Source: Prostheceraeus crozeri (Eukaryota; Platyhelminthes; Polycladida; Euryleptidae). Taken from it: a stretch of DNA of 64,000 nucleotides. The notes below the pieces were generated by a model, which ran no database searches, was not told where the DNA came from, and saw nothing but the letters and a program-made list of their open reading frames with translations. The DNA lies in NCBI GenBank assembly GCA_907163375.1, contig CAJQUW010003146.1, positions 124,001 through 188,000 of the forward strand. Direction: 5' to 3'. A program made the position numbers and the translations under genes. Positions within the stretch are counted from its first letter, which is position 1; each line of letters begins with the position of its first letter. Shown piece after piece: positions 47,504-55,640 of this stretch.

Positions 47504-47917
47504 CTCACCTGAAAAAATCCTAAGTGTCAGAGTGGCTTTGTATGGGTAAAATTTTGAAAATTTTCCAAAGTGTGGAATTTCGACCTGGGACCGTCACCAA
47601 AACATTTTTCATCAAATTTCACTGACTCCCCCCCCCGACAGCAATCTTCTAACTTTGGTTCTAGTGAACGGATTTTGTCTTACAGCTACTCGTTTGAAAG
47701 AGGAGAAAAAACTGCTCGACGCCATTTTTGCCGCGAGTCAATCGGACCAGCCGTTCAAAAGTTAGAGCTCTTACAAGATTTTAGGTCGGAGCTCGCTCAC
47801 CTGAAAAAATCCTAAGTGTCAGAGTGGCTTTGTATGGGTAAAATTTTGAAAATTTTCCAAAGTGTGGAATTTCGACCTGGGACCGTCACCAAAACATTTT
47901 TCATCAAATTTCACTGA
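47504..47917 (+). repeat. 122-bp exact repeat with 292-bp period
   Basis: CTCACCTGAAAAAATCCTAA begins at 47,504 and again at 47,796, and the two copies agree through CATCAAATTTCACTGA. Beyond that, similarity continues in diverged form (ACGGATTTTGTC, GCTCGTTTGAAAG), so the duplicated unit was longer than the identical core. Confidence 0.9.
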
Positions 47918-48190
47918 CCCCCCCCTCGGGAGAGCTCGCTTCGATCTTGGCTTCTAGTGGACGGATTTTGTCGTGCAATAGCTCGTTTGAAAGCTAAGAG
48001 TGAGATCAATTCAGTGAAAGAAACGGCTTGTTCATATCAGTCTTCGTTTAGGTGTGAGACGCCATTTAAGATTTTGGGAGATTGACAAAAAACGACAGAG
48101 TTAGAATTTCCCAAGAAACAGCTCCAGCGGGCGAATGAAGGCTCGGATTCGTAAACGGAGGCCAGATTTGGAATCAGCTTGATGTTATTG

Positions 48191-48240
48191 TCCAATGAGG
48201 ATCATCATCCAATGAGAATCAAGCATTTCTATATAAATAG
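48191..48240 (+). promoter_or_regulatory. CCAAT and TATA promoter of the Polinton leader gene
   Basis: Two CCAATGAG boxes begin at about 48,192 and 48,210, and TATATAAATAG sits at 48,230-48,240. The first ATG (48,344) is about 105 bases downstream, after a CT-repeat. A canonical TATA box here fits the TBP-like protein encoded by the same element. Confidence 0.7.
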
Positions 48241-48343
48241 CGAGCCTTCCACAGTGAGAATCATTCCATCGTTGAATCGCACGAGTGACGGACGCACATT
48301 TTCTCTCTCTCTCTCTAGTTCCCTATTCTATTATCCAACTAAA

Positions 48344-49118
48344 ATGGTAAGTCGCTACTTCCCTCCCTCTCCTCCCTTGAACGTAAACTTAATACAATCT
48401 TTTCCATTTTCAGGCATCTACTCCATCTGCTGCACTAGTAGGACAAAATGGTGGTCAAACGTTACAAGGTTCGCTACGATCAGATCATCTACAACTGAGG
48501 CCAGTGGAAGAAACAACCAAGGTACATAATCCTACACCGCTACAGCGTAAATTTAAACAAGTCTTGCGTTATGACGATCATGGCGTAGTACTCCAAACGG
48601 GAATGCTCCCTTCCACGGATGTCAAGATAATGCACAATCAGTATGGGGACGACATACTGATCCCCGTGAGTCCGTACATTCGCCACCAACTTGATATTAT
48701 TGAGGAGTACGTGACATTAAATATGGACATTCCTACTCCTCTTGCTCAAGAGTGGAAGGCGAGAGATGACAAGGATACTCCCTATAGAAAGATTTGGGAT
48801 GGTAATCAAATTTGCCTACCGGTATCACATTAGTGCACTTACTATAAGAAGGAGGGAGATCATTCAACACCCATCACATGCGACGAGCTCGGAGAAGGTA
48901 CTTGGGATATCCTTTTCAAAGTGAATGGGCTATATTATGGTCGGCACAAGGATAACAAAATAGCCTCTCTCTCCATGCATATGGAATCCATCCTATATAT
49001 TCCAAAACCACCCAACGTGGACGACATAATTGATCAAATCCTTAACAGCAGTGGTACGAAGCGCAAGTCGGACAATAATGCTACCTCCAAACGCAAATCA
49101 AAGAAGGAGAATTACTAG
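48344..49118 (+). pseudogene. Polinton leader gene, unassigned protein with spliced start
   Basis: An ATG at 48,344 is followed at once by GTAAGT, and TTTTCAG ends at 48,413. This looks like a 67-base intron that joins the start codon to a frame beginning ASTPSAALVGQNGG. The body contains VHNPTPLQRKFKQVLRYD, YGDDILIPVSPYIRHQ and IPTPLAQEWKARDDKD. The C-terminus is Lys/Arg-rich (about 49,060-49,118). I do not recognise the family. Being first under the promoter, it is probably an early or regulatory product. The gene is not whole. Confidence 0.5.
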
Positions 49119-49152
49119 TCCTTTCCTAACTCTACCCTATGACAATTCGCTT

Positions 49153-49278
49153 ATGTGCTTTGAGTGTCGTAGACGTGGTCTTATTAGATACATTTTACTT
49201 CTTCGTTGCCATCATATCATTTGTGTATTTTGTCGTGAAAAGCATCGATGTAATTCTTCATTTTGTAATATGTTATAG
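49153..49278 (+). CDS. Short RING-like cysteine cluster
   Basis: About 41 codons from ATG at 49,153 hold MCFECRRRG, then RCHHIICVFCREK and CNSSFC. The pairs CxxC, CxH and CxxC in this order resemble the core of a RING finger, though the final pair is CxxxxC. The frame stays open upstream, so the start is uncertain. A second, fuller RING-like gene lies 1 kb downstream. If functional, such proteins act as ubiquitin ligases. The small size makes this tentative. Confidence 0.4.
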   Translation: MCFECRRRGLIRYILLLRCHHIICVFCREKHRCNSSFCNML

Positions 49279-49330
49279 AACGTTTCCTTAGATGTGTAAA
49301 TTTCCGTTTTAGGCTTCTATCATCATTTTT

Positions 49331-49861
49331 ATGGATTGTGAGGGTGAACCTGTACAGGAGCTCAGTGCTATTGCTATGAACAATTGGACATATCAGATTG
49401 TCAGTGTCTATCATCAACATGCCAACTGCAATCCCAATGTTGATCAATGGGCGAGAAAACACATTCATGGACTTAATCTGAAATATTTGCAAGACTATGG
49501 CTTTTCTTGTGAGAGTGCTCTTCTTATTGACTTTAAACGATGGTTAGCTGCTTTCAATGTTATACGCATCTTTTGTAATAATCCTGGTAAGGAGAGGAAA
49601 GTATTTCCCAATCTAATCATTGATGACATTTTGCTCCCACCTTGGGATAGTAGAGTGAATCAACATTATCATGAAGTCACGAAACGTTTTAAGGATTTGT
49701 GTGTTCCTATTTTGTCTGTTCGTTGTAGTAGCTACGTTCATAACCAATGCTTCTTTCCTCCTTACCTCAGCACTGCCAAAGTCCTGTATGGTTATCATTG
49801 CTCGCTGTATGATAGTTACCAGCTGTATCTATTTTATCTCTTTCAAACCATTGATTTATAA
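49331..49861 (+). CDS. DEDDh-type (DnaQ-like) exonuclease candidate
   Basis: A frame of 176 codons begins MDCEGEPVQELSAIAM: the DxE of exonuclease motif I at residues 2-4, followed by a strand ending in QIVSVYHQH. Near the C-terminus, YHCSLYDSYQLYLFYL gives the HxxxxD of motif III. A middle segment, FKRWLAAFNVIRIFCNN, is placed where motif II is expected but is less clear. In the DnaQ family these residues bind two metals and remove 3' nucleotides. The length is right for a single exonuclease domain. The polymerase B at the far end has its own N-terminal regions, so this would be a separate enzyme, perhaps for proofreading or RNA decay. Confidence 0.5.
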   Translation: MDCEGEPVQELSAIAMNNWTYQIVSVYHQHANCNPNVDQWARKHIHGLNLKYLQDYGFSCESALLIDFKRWLAAFNVIRIFCNNPGKERKVFPNLIIDDILLPPWDSRVNQHYHEVTKRFKDLCVPILSVRCSSYVHNQCFFPPYLSTAKVLYGYHCSLYDSYQLYLFYLFQTIDL

Positions 49862-49921
49862 TGCATGCTTGTTCTTTTCATGTTGTTTTCATGCAATGGC
49901 TGGGTTAGATAAAGGGCGATC

Positions 49922-50332
49922 ATGTCTTTCTCAAACAACTGCGGAACATTACATTTTCATAGGCAAAGTTTAAAAGGAGCTGTTCAAGATTATGTGATAA
50001 ATTTTCATAAAGATGAGACCGACATCGAAGCAGTGGTTGATCATGCTAGCACTCTATTTCTAGAGTTAATGAATACATTCTCTGATAGCATTGTCATGGC
50101 GCGATTAGTTGCGAAAATTAAGTTTAGTCATTTTGGAAAGGAAGAGGTGGAAAGTCGCTCTTTCCATTTTGCTTCTTATTCAATGGAAGTGGTAGATCAC
50201 CCCGAAGAATTTTTTAAAAGACATATGATAAAAATTGCTGAACGTCTTAATGCATTTAACCATCATGGTAGCAGTCTAGTGATTGAAGCGATTTCAGATA
50301 TTCACATTCAACTTTCCATAAAGAAAAATTGA
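49922..50332 (+). CDS. Stand-alone paralogue of the polymerase N-terminal module
   Basis: A 136-codon frame. Residues about 55-130 (RLVAKIKFSHFGKEE, SFHFASYSMEVVDHPEEFF, FNHHGSSLVIEAISDIHIQL) align in order with the first 80 residues of the minus-strand polymerase region (IQFHVPSSSATEVVDCESW, FNQRDSALIFDGVDSAIF). Shared marks are the EVVD acid patch, the FN turn and the closing strand. Its role is unknown; it might compete with or recruit the polymerase. The stop overlaps the start of the next gene by 4 bases. Confidence 0.55.
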   Translation: MSFSNNCGTLHFHRQSLKGAVQDYVINFHKDETDIEAVVDHASTLFLELMNTFSDSIVMARLVAKIKFSHFGKEEVESRSFHFASYSMEVVDHPEEFFKRHMIKIAERLNAFNHHGSSLVIEAISDIHIQLSIKKN

Positions 50333-50658
50333 AAATGCAGTGGTATTTGATTGTAGCACAACTGGTTTTCGAGCTATGTCTGCTCACTCTCGAAGTATAT
50401 TCCTTCTGTACATGCGTCTATTATTTAGAAAAGGCTAGCAAATTCATATCTTCAAAAAGACTTGCTATAGACATCAGTAACGGTGAAACTATGTGTTGTG
50501 ATGTATGTAAGCGAAAGGATGGAAATGAAAAGCGCATCTTCAAGAGATGTAAGCACGCTTTTTGTCAACGCTGTTTCATACGTAATTGCATTCAACTTTG
50601 CCAATGTAACCACTGTGACATTGCTCATTTCGAGTGTCACTTATGTCGCAATAGTTAG
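50329..50658 (+). CDS. Membrane-anchored RING-finger protein
   Basis: A 109-codon frame. Residues 1-35 are a hydrophobic segment (YLIVAQLVFELCLLTLEVYS) fit to span a membrane. Residues 57-107 hold CCDVCKRKD, then FKRCKHAFCQRCFIRNC, CNHC and CHLC. The order CxxC, CxH, CxxC, CxxC is a RING domain, which recruits an E2 enzyme for ubiquitin transfer. A membrane RING next to replication and virion genes suggests a host-interaction protein; that is inference. It overlaps the upstream gene by ATGA. Confidence 0.65.
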   Translation: MKMQWYLIVAQLVFELCLLTLEVYSFCTCVYYLEKASKFISSKRLAIDISNGETMCCDVCKRKDGNEKRIFKRCKHAFCQRCFIRNCIQLCQCNHCDIAHFECHLCRNS

Positions 50659-50765
50659 TACCTATGCAAATGTGGTAAAGATAGGTTTTAGCAAAGACTA
50701 ACACGGAAAATGGCGAAACTAAAAAGTCTTCAAAGTTTTCTTCAGCCATTCAAGCTCTCCGACGA

Positions 50766-51053
50766 ATGAAAGCAAATCAGCGATACAATGCTATACGACA
50801 TGCTAACGATAAATTCATTCGTGAAATTATTTCTCATGTGAGAAAGTTGAGGACGAAGAAATTAGCGCCAAAACAACGAAAGTTACTTAAGCGATATGCC
50901 ACAAAATTGCGTTTCATCTCCAATCCTAAAGTCACCCTTCAAAGAAAGAGGAAAACTCTAACACAAAAGGGCGGTTTCCTTTCAGCAATACTTCCAATGT
51001 TAGCTCCTGTCGTGGGCAACCTATTGGGTAATATCTTTGGCTCTAAGCGTTAA
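50766..51053 (+). CDS. Basic protein with C-terminal amphipathic segment
   Basis: A 95-codon frame. Residues 1-68 are Lys/Arg-rich (HVRKLRTKKLAPKQRKLLKR). Residues 69-92 are GGFLSAILPMLAPVVGNLLG, a Gly/Leu-rich amphipathic or membrane-active helix ending in GSKR. The combination recalls the small core or membrane-lytic proteins (pX/pVI type) of adenoviruses and Polintons. It probably binds DNA or disrupts membranes in a particle; this is by analogy. It overlaps the ATPase region downstream. Confidence 0.6.
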   Translation: MKANQRYNAIRHANDKFIREIISHVRKLRTKKLAPKQRKLLKRYATKLRFISNPKVTLQRKRKTLTQKGGFLSAILPMLAPVVGNLLGNIFGSKR

Positions 51054-51697
51054 TTATGCAAATGTTGAGTCTCAAAGTAATAAAATGGATTTCAGACTTC
51101 AATGTGATAAAGTTCTGACTGTATCAGGTCCATCTCATGCAGGTAAAACTGTTTTCACGCTGAATTTATTGGATAAAAGAAGGGAGTTGTTTAAGGAACC
51201 TATCAATCGAGTGATTTGGTGTTATGGTATTTATCAACCGTCGTTGTTTCAGGAATTGCAAAGTCGCAACTTTATTCGACATGAAGGATGCAGTGGATAA
51301 ACTTCAGTCTAATGATGTTGTTGTATTGGATGATTTATTAAAAGAAAGTAAGAATTCAAAAGATGTTACAGATATGTTCACTCGCGCAGCACACCATAAA
51401 AGGTGCTTTATCATCTATATCACACAAAATTTGTTTCCTGATGGAAAAGAAGCTCGTACACGAAACCTGAATACACACTATTATGCTATTTTCAAGAATC
51501 CGCGAGATAAAAGTCAATTTGAAATTTTAGCGCGACAAGTTGCACCCAGAGGATCAAAAGCCTTAATTGAAATTTTTCAAGCAGCTACTGAAAAACCACA
51601 CGGTTACTTATTCATTGACTTTACGCAAGAGTGTCCGGAAGAATTTAGATTTCGAAGTGATATTTTGAAAACTCCCATGATTATCTACAAACTATGA
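51037..51697 (+). pseudogene. Packaging ATPase (FtsK/HerA type)
   Basis: The region reads KVLTVSGPSHAGKT, a Walker A loop, followed by VFTLNLLDKR, and later DVVVLDDLLKES, a Walker B strand. ITQNLF and LNTHYYAIFKNPRD fit the sensor and following segments. This is the A32-like packaging ATPase used by Polintons and large DNA viruses to pump the genome into the capsid. Its position between a basic protein and the integrase cluster fits. About 200 codons is near the family size. The part is not whole. Confidence 0.85.
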
Positions 51698-52386
51698 GTT
51701 CTTATTCTCGCATAATTGTTATTCCTCAGGATGAATATGTACAATTGACTGCCATGCAGCAAGTAAAGCAACCTCTTGCAAATCAAATGTATAGGAAAGA
51801 AATAGATTATCAGCAAAATGTTCACATCAAAGATCCACATCGTGCTGTATTATTACAATCGGAAACTGTTGAGCAATTGAAAAACTTGAAGAATAAGATG
51901 CGTGACTCTGTATCGACTGCTACACCTTTAGCATCTCGCGCACATGCCATATCTCTTTTCAACAGTATTGAACCCCATCTCAATGTAAATGATAGAGGAG
52001 AAATCATTACAGATGAAAATAAAGTGATTGATGCTTCACGTTATGAAGACTTGATTCAGTATGCGACACGTAGAAAGCGCCGTCAGGGCTATGTTCCACC
52101 TGGTTGGACATACTTTCTTAAACTATTGAAAAAGCATAATGTGCCAAAATTTGCTTTGAATAATGAGACATTGAAAGAACTTGATTCAACAGTGGCTACT
52201 GCTCCAATGCTTCAGACGATGAAAATGCCAACAAATTGGTTTAAGGCGTCACCTGCTACATCCCCTCCCACACTCACTAAGCAAACAAGAGGAAGAACTC
52301 GACGTAGATCTACATCGCCACTAAAACTAGTAAAAGGAAAACGTAAAACAGCTCCTCCCAGGAAATACATGTTCTCAGACTATTAA
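51694..52386 (+). CDS. Unassigned Polinton protein with basic tail
   Basis: A 230-codon frame whose ATG overlaps the ATPase stop. Its features are an acidic/hydrophilic N-half (QYATRRKRRQGYVPPGW), then FLKLLKKHNVPKFALNNETL and a C-terminal tail rich in Arg, Lys, Ser and Pro (RGRTRRRSTSP, KGKRKTAPPRKY). Similar proteins with a PPGW...FL..L...N.P...LN pattern occur beside the ATPase in invertebrate Polintons, as I recall, but the function is unknown. The tail suggests DNA or RNA binding. Confidence 0.6.
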   Translation: MSSYSRIIVIPQDEYVQLTAMQQVKQPLANQMYRKEIDYQQNVHIKDPHRAVLLQSETVEQLKNLKNKMRDSVSTATPLASRAHAISLFNSIEPHLNVNDRGEIITDENKVIDASRYEDLIQYATRRKRRQGYVPPGWTYFLKLLKKHNVPKFALNNETLKELDSTVATAPMLQTMKMPTNWFKASPATSPPTLTKQTRGRTRRRSTSPLKLVKGKRKTAPPRKYMFSDY

Positions 52387-52387
52387 T

Positions 52388-52570
52388 ATGAAGCAGATGT
52401 GTTGCTTGCCATGTAATGAGCCGCCAGAGGTGAATGTCGTTGTCACTTGCACTTGCTGCGCCAGCTCTCATAATGAAACCCCTAAGCAATGTGAACACGA
52501 TCGCAAAACCGCTAAAGCTAAATGCTGCAGTTGTTGTAAATGTAGAAAGGCAAGAAAGCAAAAAAGATGA
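52388..52570 (+). CDS. Cysteine-rich mini-protein
   Basis: A 60-codon frame starting 1 base after the previous stop and overlapping the integrase start by 4 bases, so packing supports it. It has thirteen Cys in blocks CCLPC, CTCCASSH, CEH and CCSCCKC, ending RKARKQKR. The clusters could bind zinc. I do not recognise the family. Codons are consistent with the neighbours, but a frame this short could still be chance. Confidence 0.5.
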   Translation: MKQMCCLPCNEPPEVNVVVTCTCCASSHNETPKQCEHDRKTAKAKCCSCCKCRKARKQKR

Positions 52571-53655
52571 GAAGGAGGAAAAAGAGTCAGTCGTCATCGA
52601 CTGAACGTTTGAAATCAATCTATTATGATGTAAAACATCCGGCAGGATTTGCATCTATCAAGAAATTATCAAAAGCGAGTGATCTTCCACAATCACAAGT
52701 GAAACGATGGTTAAAGGGTCAAGCTACCTATACACTCCACAAACAAGCGAAAAAGAAGTACCGCACCCGCCATTATATTGTTCATGACATCGATGAACAG
52801 TGGCAAGCAGATTTGTGCGATGTCGCCTCCATTTCAAAACATAACTCGGGCAATAATTTTATTTTAACCGTCATTGATATTTTCTCGCGTTATGCGTGGG
52901 CTCAACCTTTAAAAACTAACGAAGGGAAAGGAGTAGCAAAATCATTCCAAACAATTTTTCGAGAAGGTCGGATTCCAAAAAGAATTCAGAGTGATCAAGG
53001 AAAAGAGTTTGAAAATCAGCATGTGAGAAGATTATTTGAGAGGCATGACATTGAGTTGTTTAGTGTAAAGAGTGCTTATAAAGCTGCACTCGTTGAACGT
53101 TTTAATCGCACATTAAAAAATCGCTTGTGGCGACATTTTACTGCGAACTTGACACAAAATTGGACAAAGGTTCTACAAGATACACTGCATGCATACAATC
53201 ACTCTATCCATCGTTCTATTGGACTCAGGCCAGTAGATGTAAATGCTGACAATGTAGATAAAGTGCGCGAATCATTCCAACGTAAACGCACTCATGTGAA
53301 AAGTGATGTGAAAATTGGTGATAAAGTTCGTATCTCAAAAGTGAAAAGTGTTTTTGCTAAAGGGTACCTTCCGAATTGGACAGAGGAGGTATTTACAGTA
53401 TCAAGGATTAATCAAAAAGACTCTCCGACCACCTACAAGTTGAAAGATTACGATAATGAAGAAATTGAGGGTAGCTTTTACCGCGATGAGATTGAGGTAG
53501 TCACTGAAAGTGAAACATATTTGGTAGAGAAAATCATTCGATGTAAAAAACGGCAAGGTGAAGAATGGTGTCTTGTTAAATGGACTGGTTATCCTTCAAG
53601 TATGAACTCTTGGATGCGTCGTGCCGACATCTTTCATCTAAGTGATCGACAGTGA
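52567..53655 (+). CDS. Polinton integrase with chromodomain
   Basis: A 362-codon retroviral-type integrase. The core has the DDE triad as WQADLCD, then IQSDQGKEFENQ and ALVERFNRTLK, with 35 residues between the last two. The N-terminal segment (KKLSKASDLPQSQVKRWL) is a helix-turn-helix-like region. The C-terminal end (YLVEKIIRCKKRQGEEWCLV, KWTGYPSSMNSW) is a chromodomain, as usual in Polinton c-integrases, which may steer insertion to modified chromatin. It looks whole. It joins the element DNA to host DNA. Confidence 0.93.
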   Translation: MRRRKKSQSSSTERLKSIYYDVKHPAGFASIKKLSKASDLPQSQVKRWLKGQATYTLHKQAKKKYRTRHYIVHDIDEQWQADLCDVASISKHNSGNNFILTVIDIFSRYAWAQPLKTNEGKGVAKSFQTIFREGRIPKRIQSDQGKEFENQHVRRLFERHDIELFSVKSAYKAALVERFNRTLKNRLWRHFTANLTQNWTKVLQDTLHAYNHSIHRSIGLRPVDVNADNVDKVRESFQRKRTHVKSDVKIGDKVRISKVKSVFAKGYLPNWTEEVFTVSRINQKDSPTTYKLKDYDNEEIEGSFYRDEIEVVTESETYLVEKIIRCKKRQGEEWCLVKWTGYPSSMNSWMRRADIFHLSDRQ

Positions 53656-53696
53656 TTCATGCAAAGTTGTAACTAACAATGTTTAGGGTTTGAGCT

Positions 53697-54152
53697 ATGA
53701 ATCCAACTGCCTCATTTTATTCACGACCCTCCTATGTAAGTGGTGGAGGACAAATTTACATCGGCGCTCGCCGCCAACGTGGAGGTAGCATACTTGGCGC
53801 ACTGAAATATGTTGTAGCACCTCTCATATCCAATGTCGATAGATCTTTAAAACGAAATGTTTTAAGTAATGCCGTTGGCTTTGCTGGTGATGTTGCTAGT
53901 GATCTTTCCAGAGGTAGAAGTTTTAAGAGCAGTTTGTTGAATCGTGGGAAGGAACGCGGTTTAAAAATATTGAAGCAGACCTTTGCTGGTGTTACTCAAG
54001 GAAAGAAATCACCTAAACGAATGAAAAAAGGAAGGAGGAAACATCGCGGAGCTGGTAAGGTGCGATCTTCAGTCAAAAGGCATTCACGCAAACGTCGCAG
54101 AGGCTCTAATCATTCATCAGGCGCTAAACGACGACGCTGCCATAACTTCTAA
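53697..54152 (+). CDS. Gly- and Arg-rich core-like protein
   Basis: A 151-codon frame. Residues 20-45 contain IGARRQRGGSILGALKYVV, a Gly-rich amphipathic helix. Residues about 100-151 are an extreme Lys/Arg tract (KKGRRKHRGAGK, HSRKRRRGSNHSSG) ending AKRRRC. Adenovirus core proteins pVI and pX show this mix, and similar genes sit just before the capsid gene in Polintons. It probably condenses DNA or lyses a membrane; this is inference by composition and place. The stop is 2 bases before the next ATG. Confidence 0.65.
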   Translation: MNPTASFYSRPSYVSGGGQIYIGARRQRGGSILGALKYVVAPLISNVDRSLKRNVLSNAVGFAGDVASDLSRGRSFKSSLLNRGKERGLKILKQTFAGVTQGKKSPKRMKKGRRKHRGAGKVRSSVKRHSRKRRRGSNHSSGAKRRRCHNF

Positions 54153-54154
54153 TC

Positions 54155-55267
54155 ATGGAGTGTAAAACTTCCGGGTTTTGTTTGTTTGATCAACAAGCCA
54201 TACAGACAGATATTCTTAGTTCAAGTATTGTAGATTATCAGCCTCGAACAGCTGAGAATGCTGGCCCCATTGAATTTGTTATTCCTGGTGGTAGTGATGA
54301 CTACATAGATTTGAGTTATGCGATGGTTGATTTGAGGTTTAGAATTCAGCAAGCAGATGGAACTGCTATTGACGATACACATAAAGTTGGGCTGAACAAT
54401 TTACCATTGACTACATTACTTCGCGATGTTTCTCTAACGATTGGAGAGCAGCAGGTGGAAGGTGGTCAAAGCGATTATCCCTATAAATCATATTTCAATC
54501 ATGTATCACAGTTTCATCCAGCAGCACAAAAAAGTCATATGGAAGCCATGGGATGGTACAGAGATGAAGCAGGAAAATTTGATGTTGAAACAAACAGTGG
54601 CTTTGTAAAGCGATCTGCTATAATTAAAGATAGTAAAGTATGTCAGCTATATGGTCCACTGAATTTAGACTTCTTTAGACAGTCAAAATTTTTACTCTGT
54701 AATACCAGCATGCGACTCAAGCTGACATTGAATAAGCCTGAATTTGCGCTGAATGCATTTGCTAAAGTTGACAATTTTAGAATTCATGTGGAAGATATTG
54801 CACTTTACATTCGTCGAGTAGTACCGAATCCAAGTGTCATTAGAGGGCATGCTGAAGGTCTTAACCGTCAAAATGCCATTTACTCCGTTCAGCATACAAA
54901 GCTTCTCACCTTTACAATTCCTAAAGATCAAAAGAGTTTCATGAAAGATGGCCTCTTTCCATCGGAAGCACCGAAGCTCCTCATGGTGGCAATGGTTGAA
55001 AATGATGCATTTAATGGTAATATAAAGAAGAATACTTTCAATTTTAAACACAATCAGTTAAGTGAAATTGCTTTACGTGTAAATGGTGTGAGTCATCGTG
55101 GTCCACCCTACAAACCAGATTTTGCTGCGGATCAATTTATGCGCAGTTATGTTGATTTTATGGATGTCTTTGGCTTTTACAATACGGATGACACCAACGG
55201 ACTCACTATGAAAGAGTTTAAGAGTGGATATACTATTTATGCATTTGATTTGACTTATTTTTTTTGA
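54155..55267 (+). CDS. Capsid protein candidate (F54H12.2-like family)
   Basis: A 370-codon frame. The N-terminal half reads IEFVIPGGSDDYIDLSYAMV, then LTTLLRDVSLTIGEQQVEGG, YPYKSYFNHVSQF and LYGPLNLDFFRQSKFLLC. The C-terminus ends FKSGYTIYAFDLTYFF. This is the family annotated as F54H12.2-like in invertebrates, beta-rich and found with Polinton genes; a jelly-roll capsid role is likely but not shown by sequence alone. It is shorter than typical Polinton major capsid proteins, so a minor capsid role is also possible. It looks whole. Confidence 0.75.
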   Translation: MECKTSGFCLFDQQAIQTDILSSSIVDYQPRTAENAGPIEFVIPGGSDDYIDLSYAMVDLRFRIQQADGTAIDDTHKVGLNNLPLTTLLRDVSLTIGEQQVEGGQSDYPYKSYFNHVSQFHPAAQKSHMEAMGWYRDEAGKFDVETNSGFVKRSAIIKDSKVCQLYGPLNLDFFRQSKFLLCNTSMRLKLTLNKPEFALNAFAKVDNFRIHVEDIALYIRRVVPNPSVIRGHAEGLNRQNAIYSVQHTKLLTFTIPKDQKSFMKDGLFPSEAPKLLMVAMVENDAFNGNIKKNTFNFKHNQLSEIALRVNGVSHRGPPYKPDFAADQFMRSYVDFMDVFGFYNTDDTNGLTMKEFKSGYTIYAFDLTYFF

Positions 55268-55276
55268 TTTGTTATT

Positions 55277-55603
55277 GTGCTAAACACTCATTCGCAGAAT
55301 TTAGGCGGTGAGCATTGGAAAGCGATCTTTATTGGAGAAGACCGACGTGGTGAACTATTTGACTCTCTTGCTCAACCTCCAAATATACCAACACAGCAGT
55401 GGTTGAGAAAACATACGCGTCAATATCAGCGAAATGAACGCATACTACAACATCCACTTTCATCAACGTGTGGTGCTTTTGTACTGTACTTCATCTTAAA
55501 ACGTTTACATGTATCTCGATTTGCATCTATTATTCAAAACGTTTCATGTAATCCATCCTCTAATGAAAAAATGATTTGTAAGTTCTATCATGATTTGAAA
55601 TAA
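55277..55603 (+). pseudogene. Adenain-like cysteine protease
   Basis: A 108-codon frame with GEHWKAIFI (catalytic His), ELFDSLAQPP (acidic residue and FDS turn) and LSSTCGAFVLYFIL (catalytic Cys). These are the blocks of the adenovirus maturation protease shared by Polintons. It would cleave capsid precursors. The recognised part covers the catalytic core only and is shorter than the family. AATAAA overlaps the stop, and the next gene converges from the other strand 27 bases away. Confidence 0.8.
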
Positions 55604-55640
55604 AAACATCATGTTGGAAAAATTGTTTTTTATTTTACAA
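55599..55640. terminator. Convergent poly(A) signals
   Basis: AATAAA at 55,599-55,604 serves the plus-strand protease. On the minus strand, AAATAAAA just after the TBP-like stop (about 55,626-55,633) serves the opposite gene. The two 3' ends are only tens of bases apart. Confidence 0.6.

Larger units (their letters stand above)
46982..48180. other. GC-richer repeat-bearing flank of the Polinton
   Basis: No gene is evident. The stretch holds a GC-rich section with about 63-bp repeats (47,270-47,430) and a 122-bp repeat in two copies (47,504 and 47,796). It may contain the terminal repeat of the Polinton, but the other end is outside the window. Confidence 0.5.
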
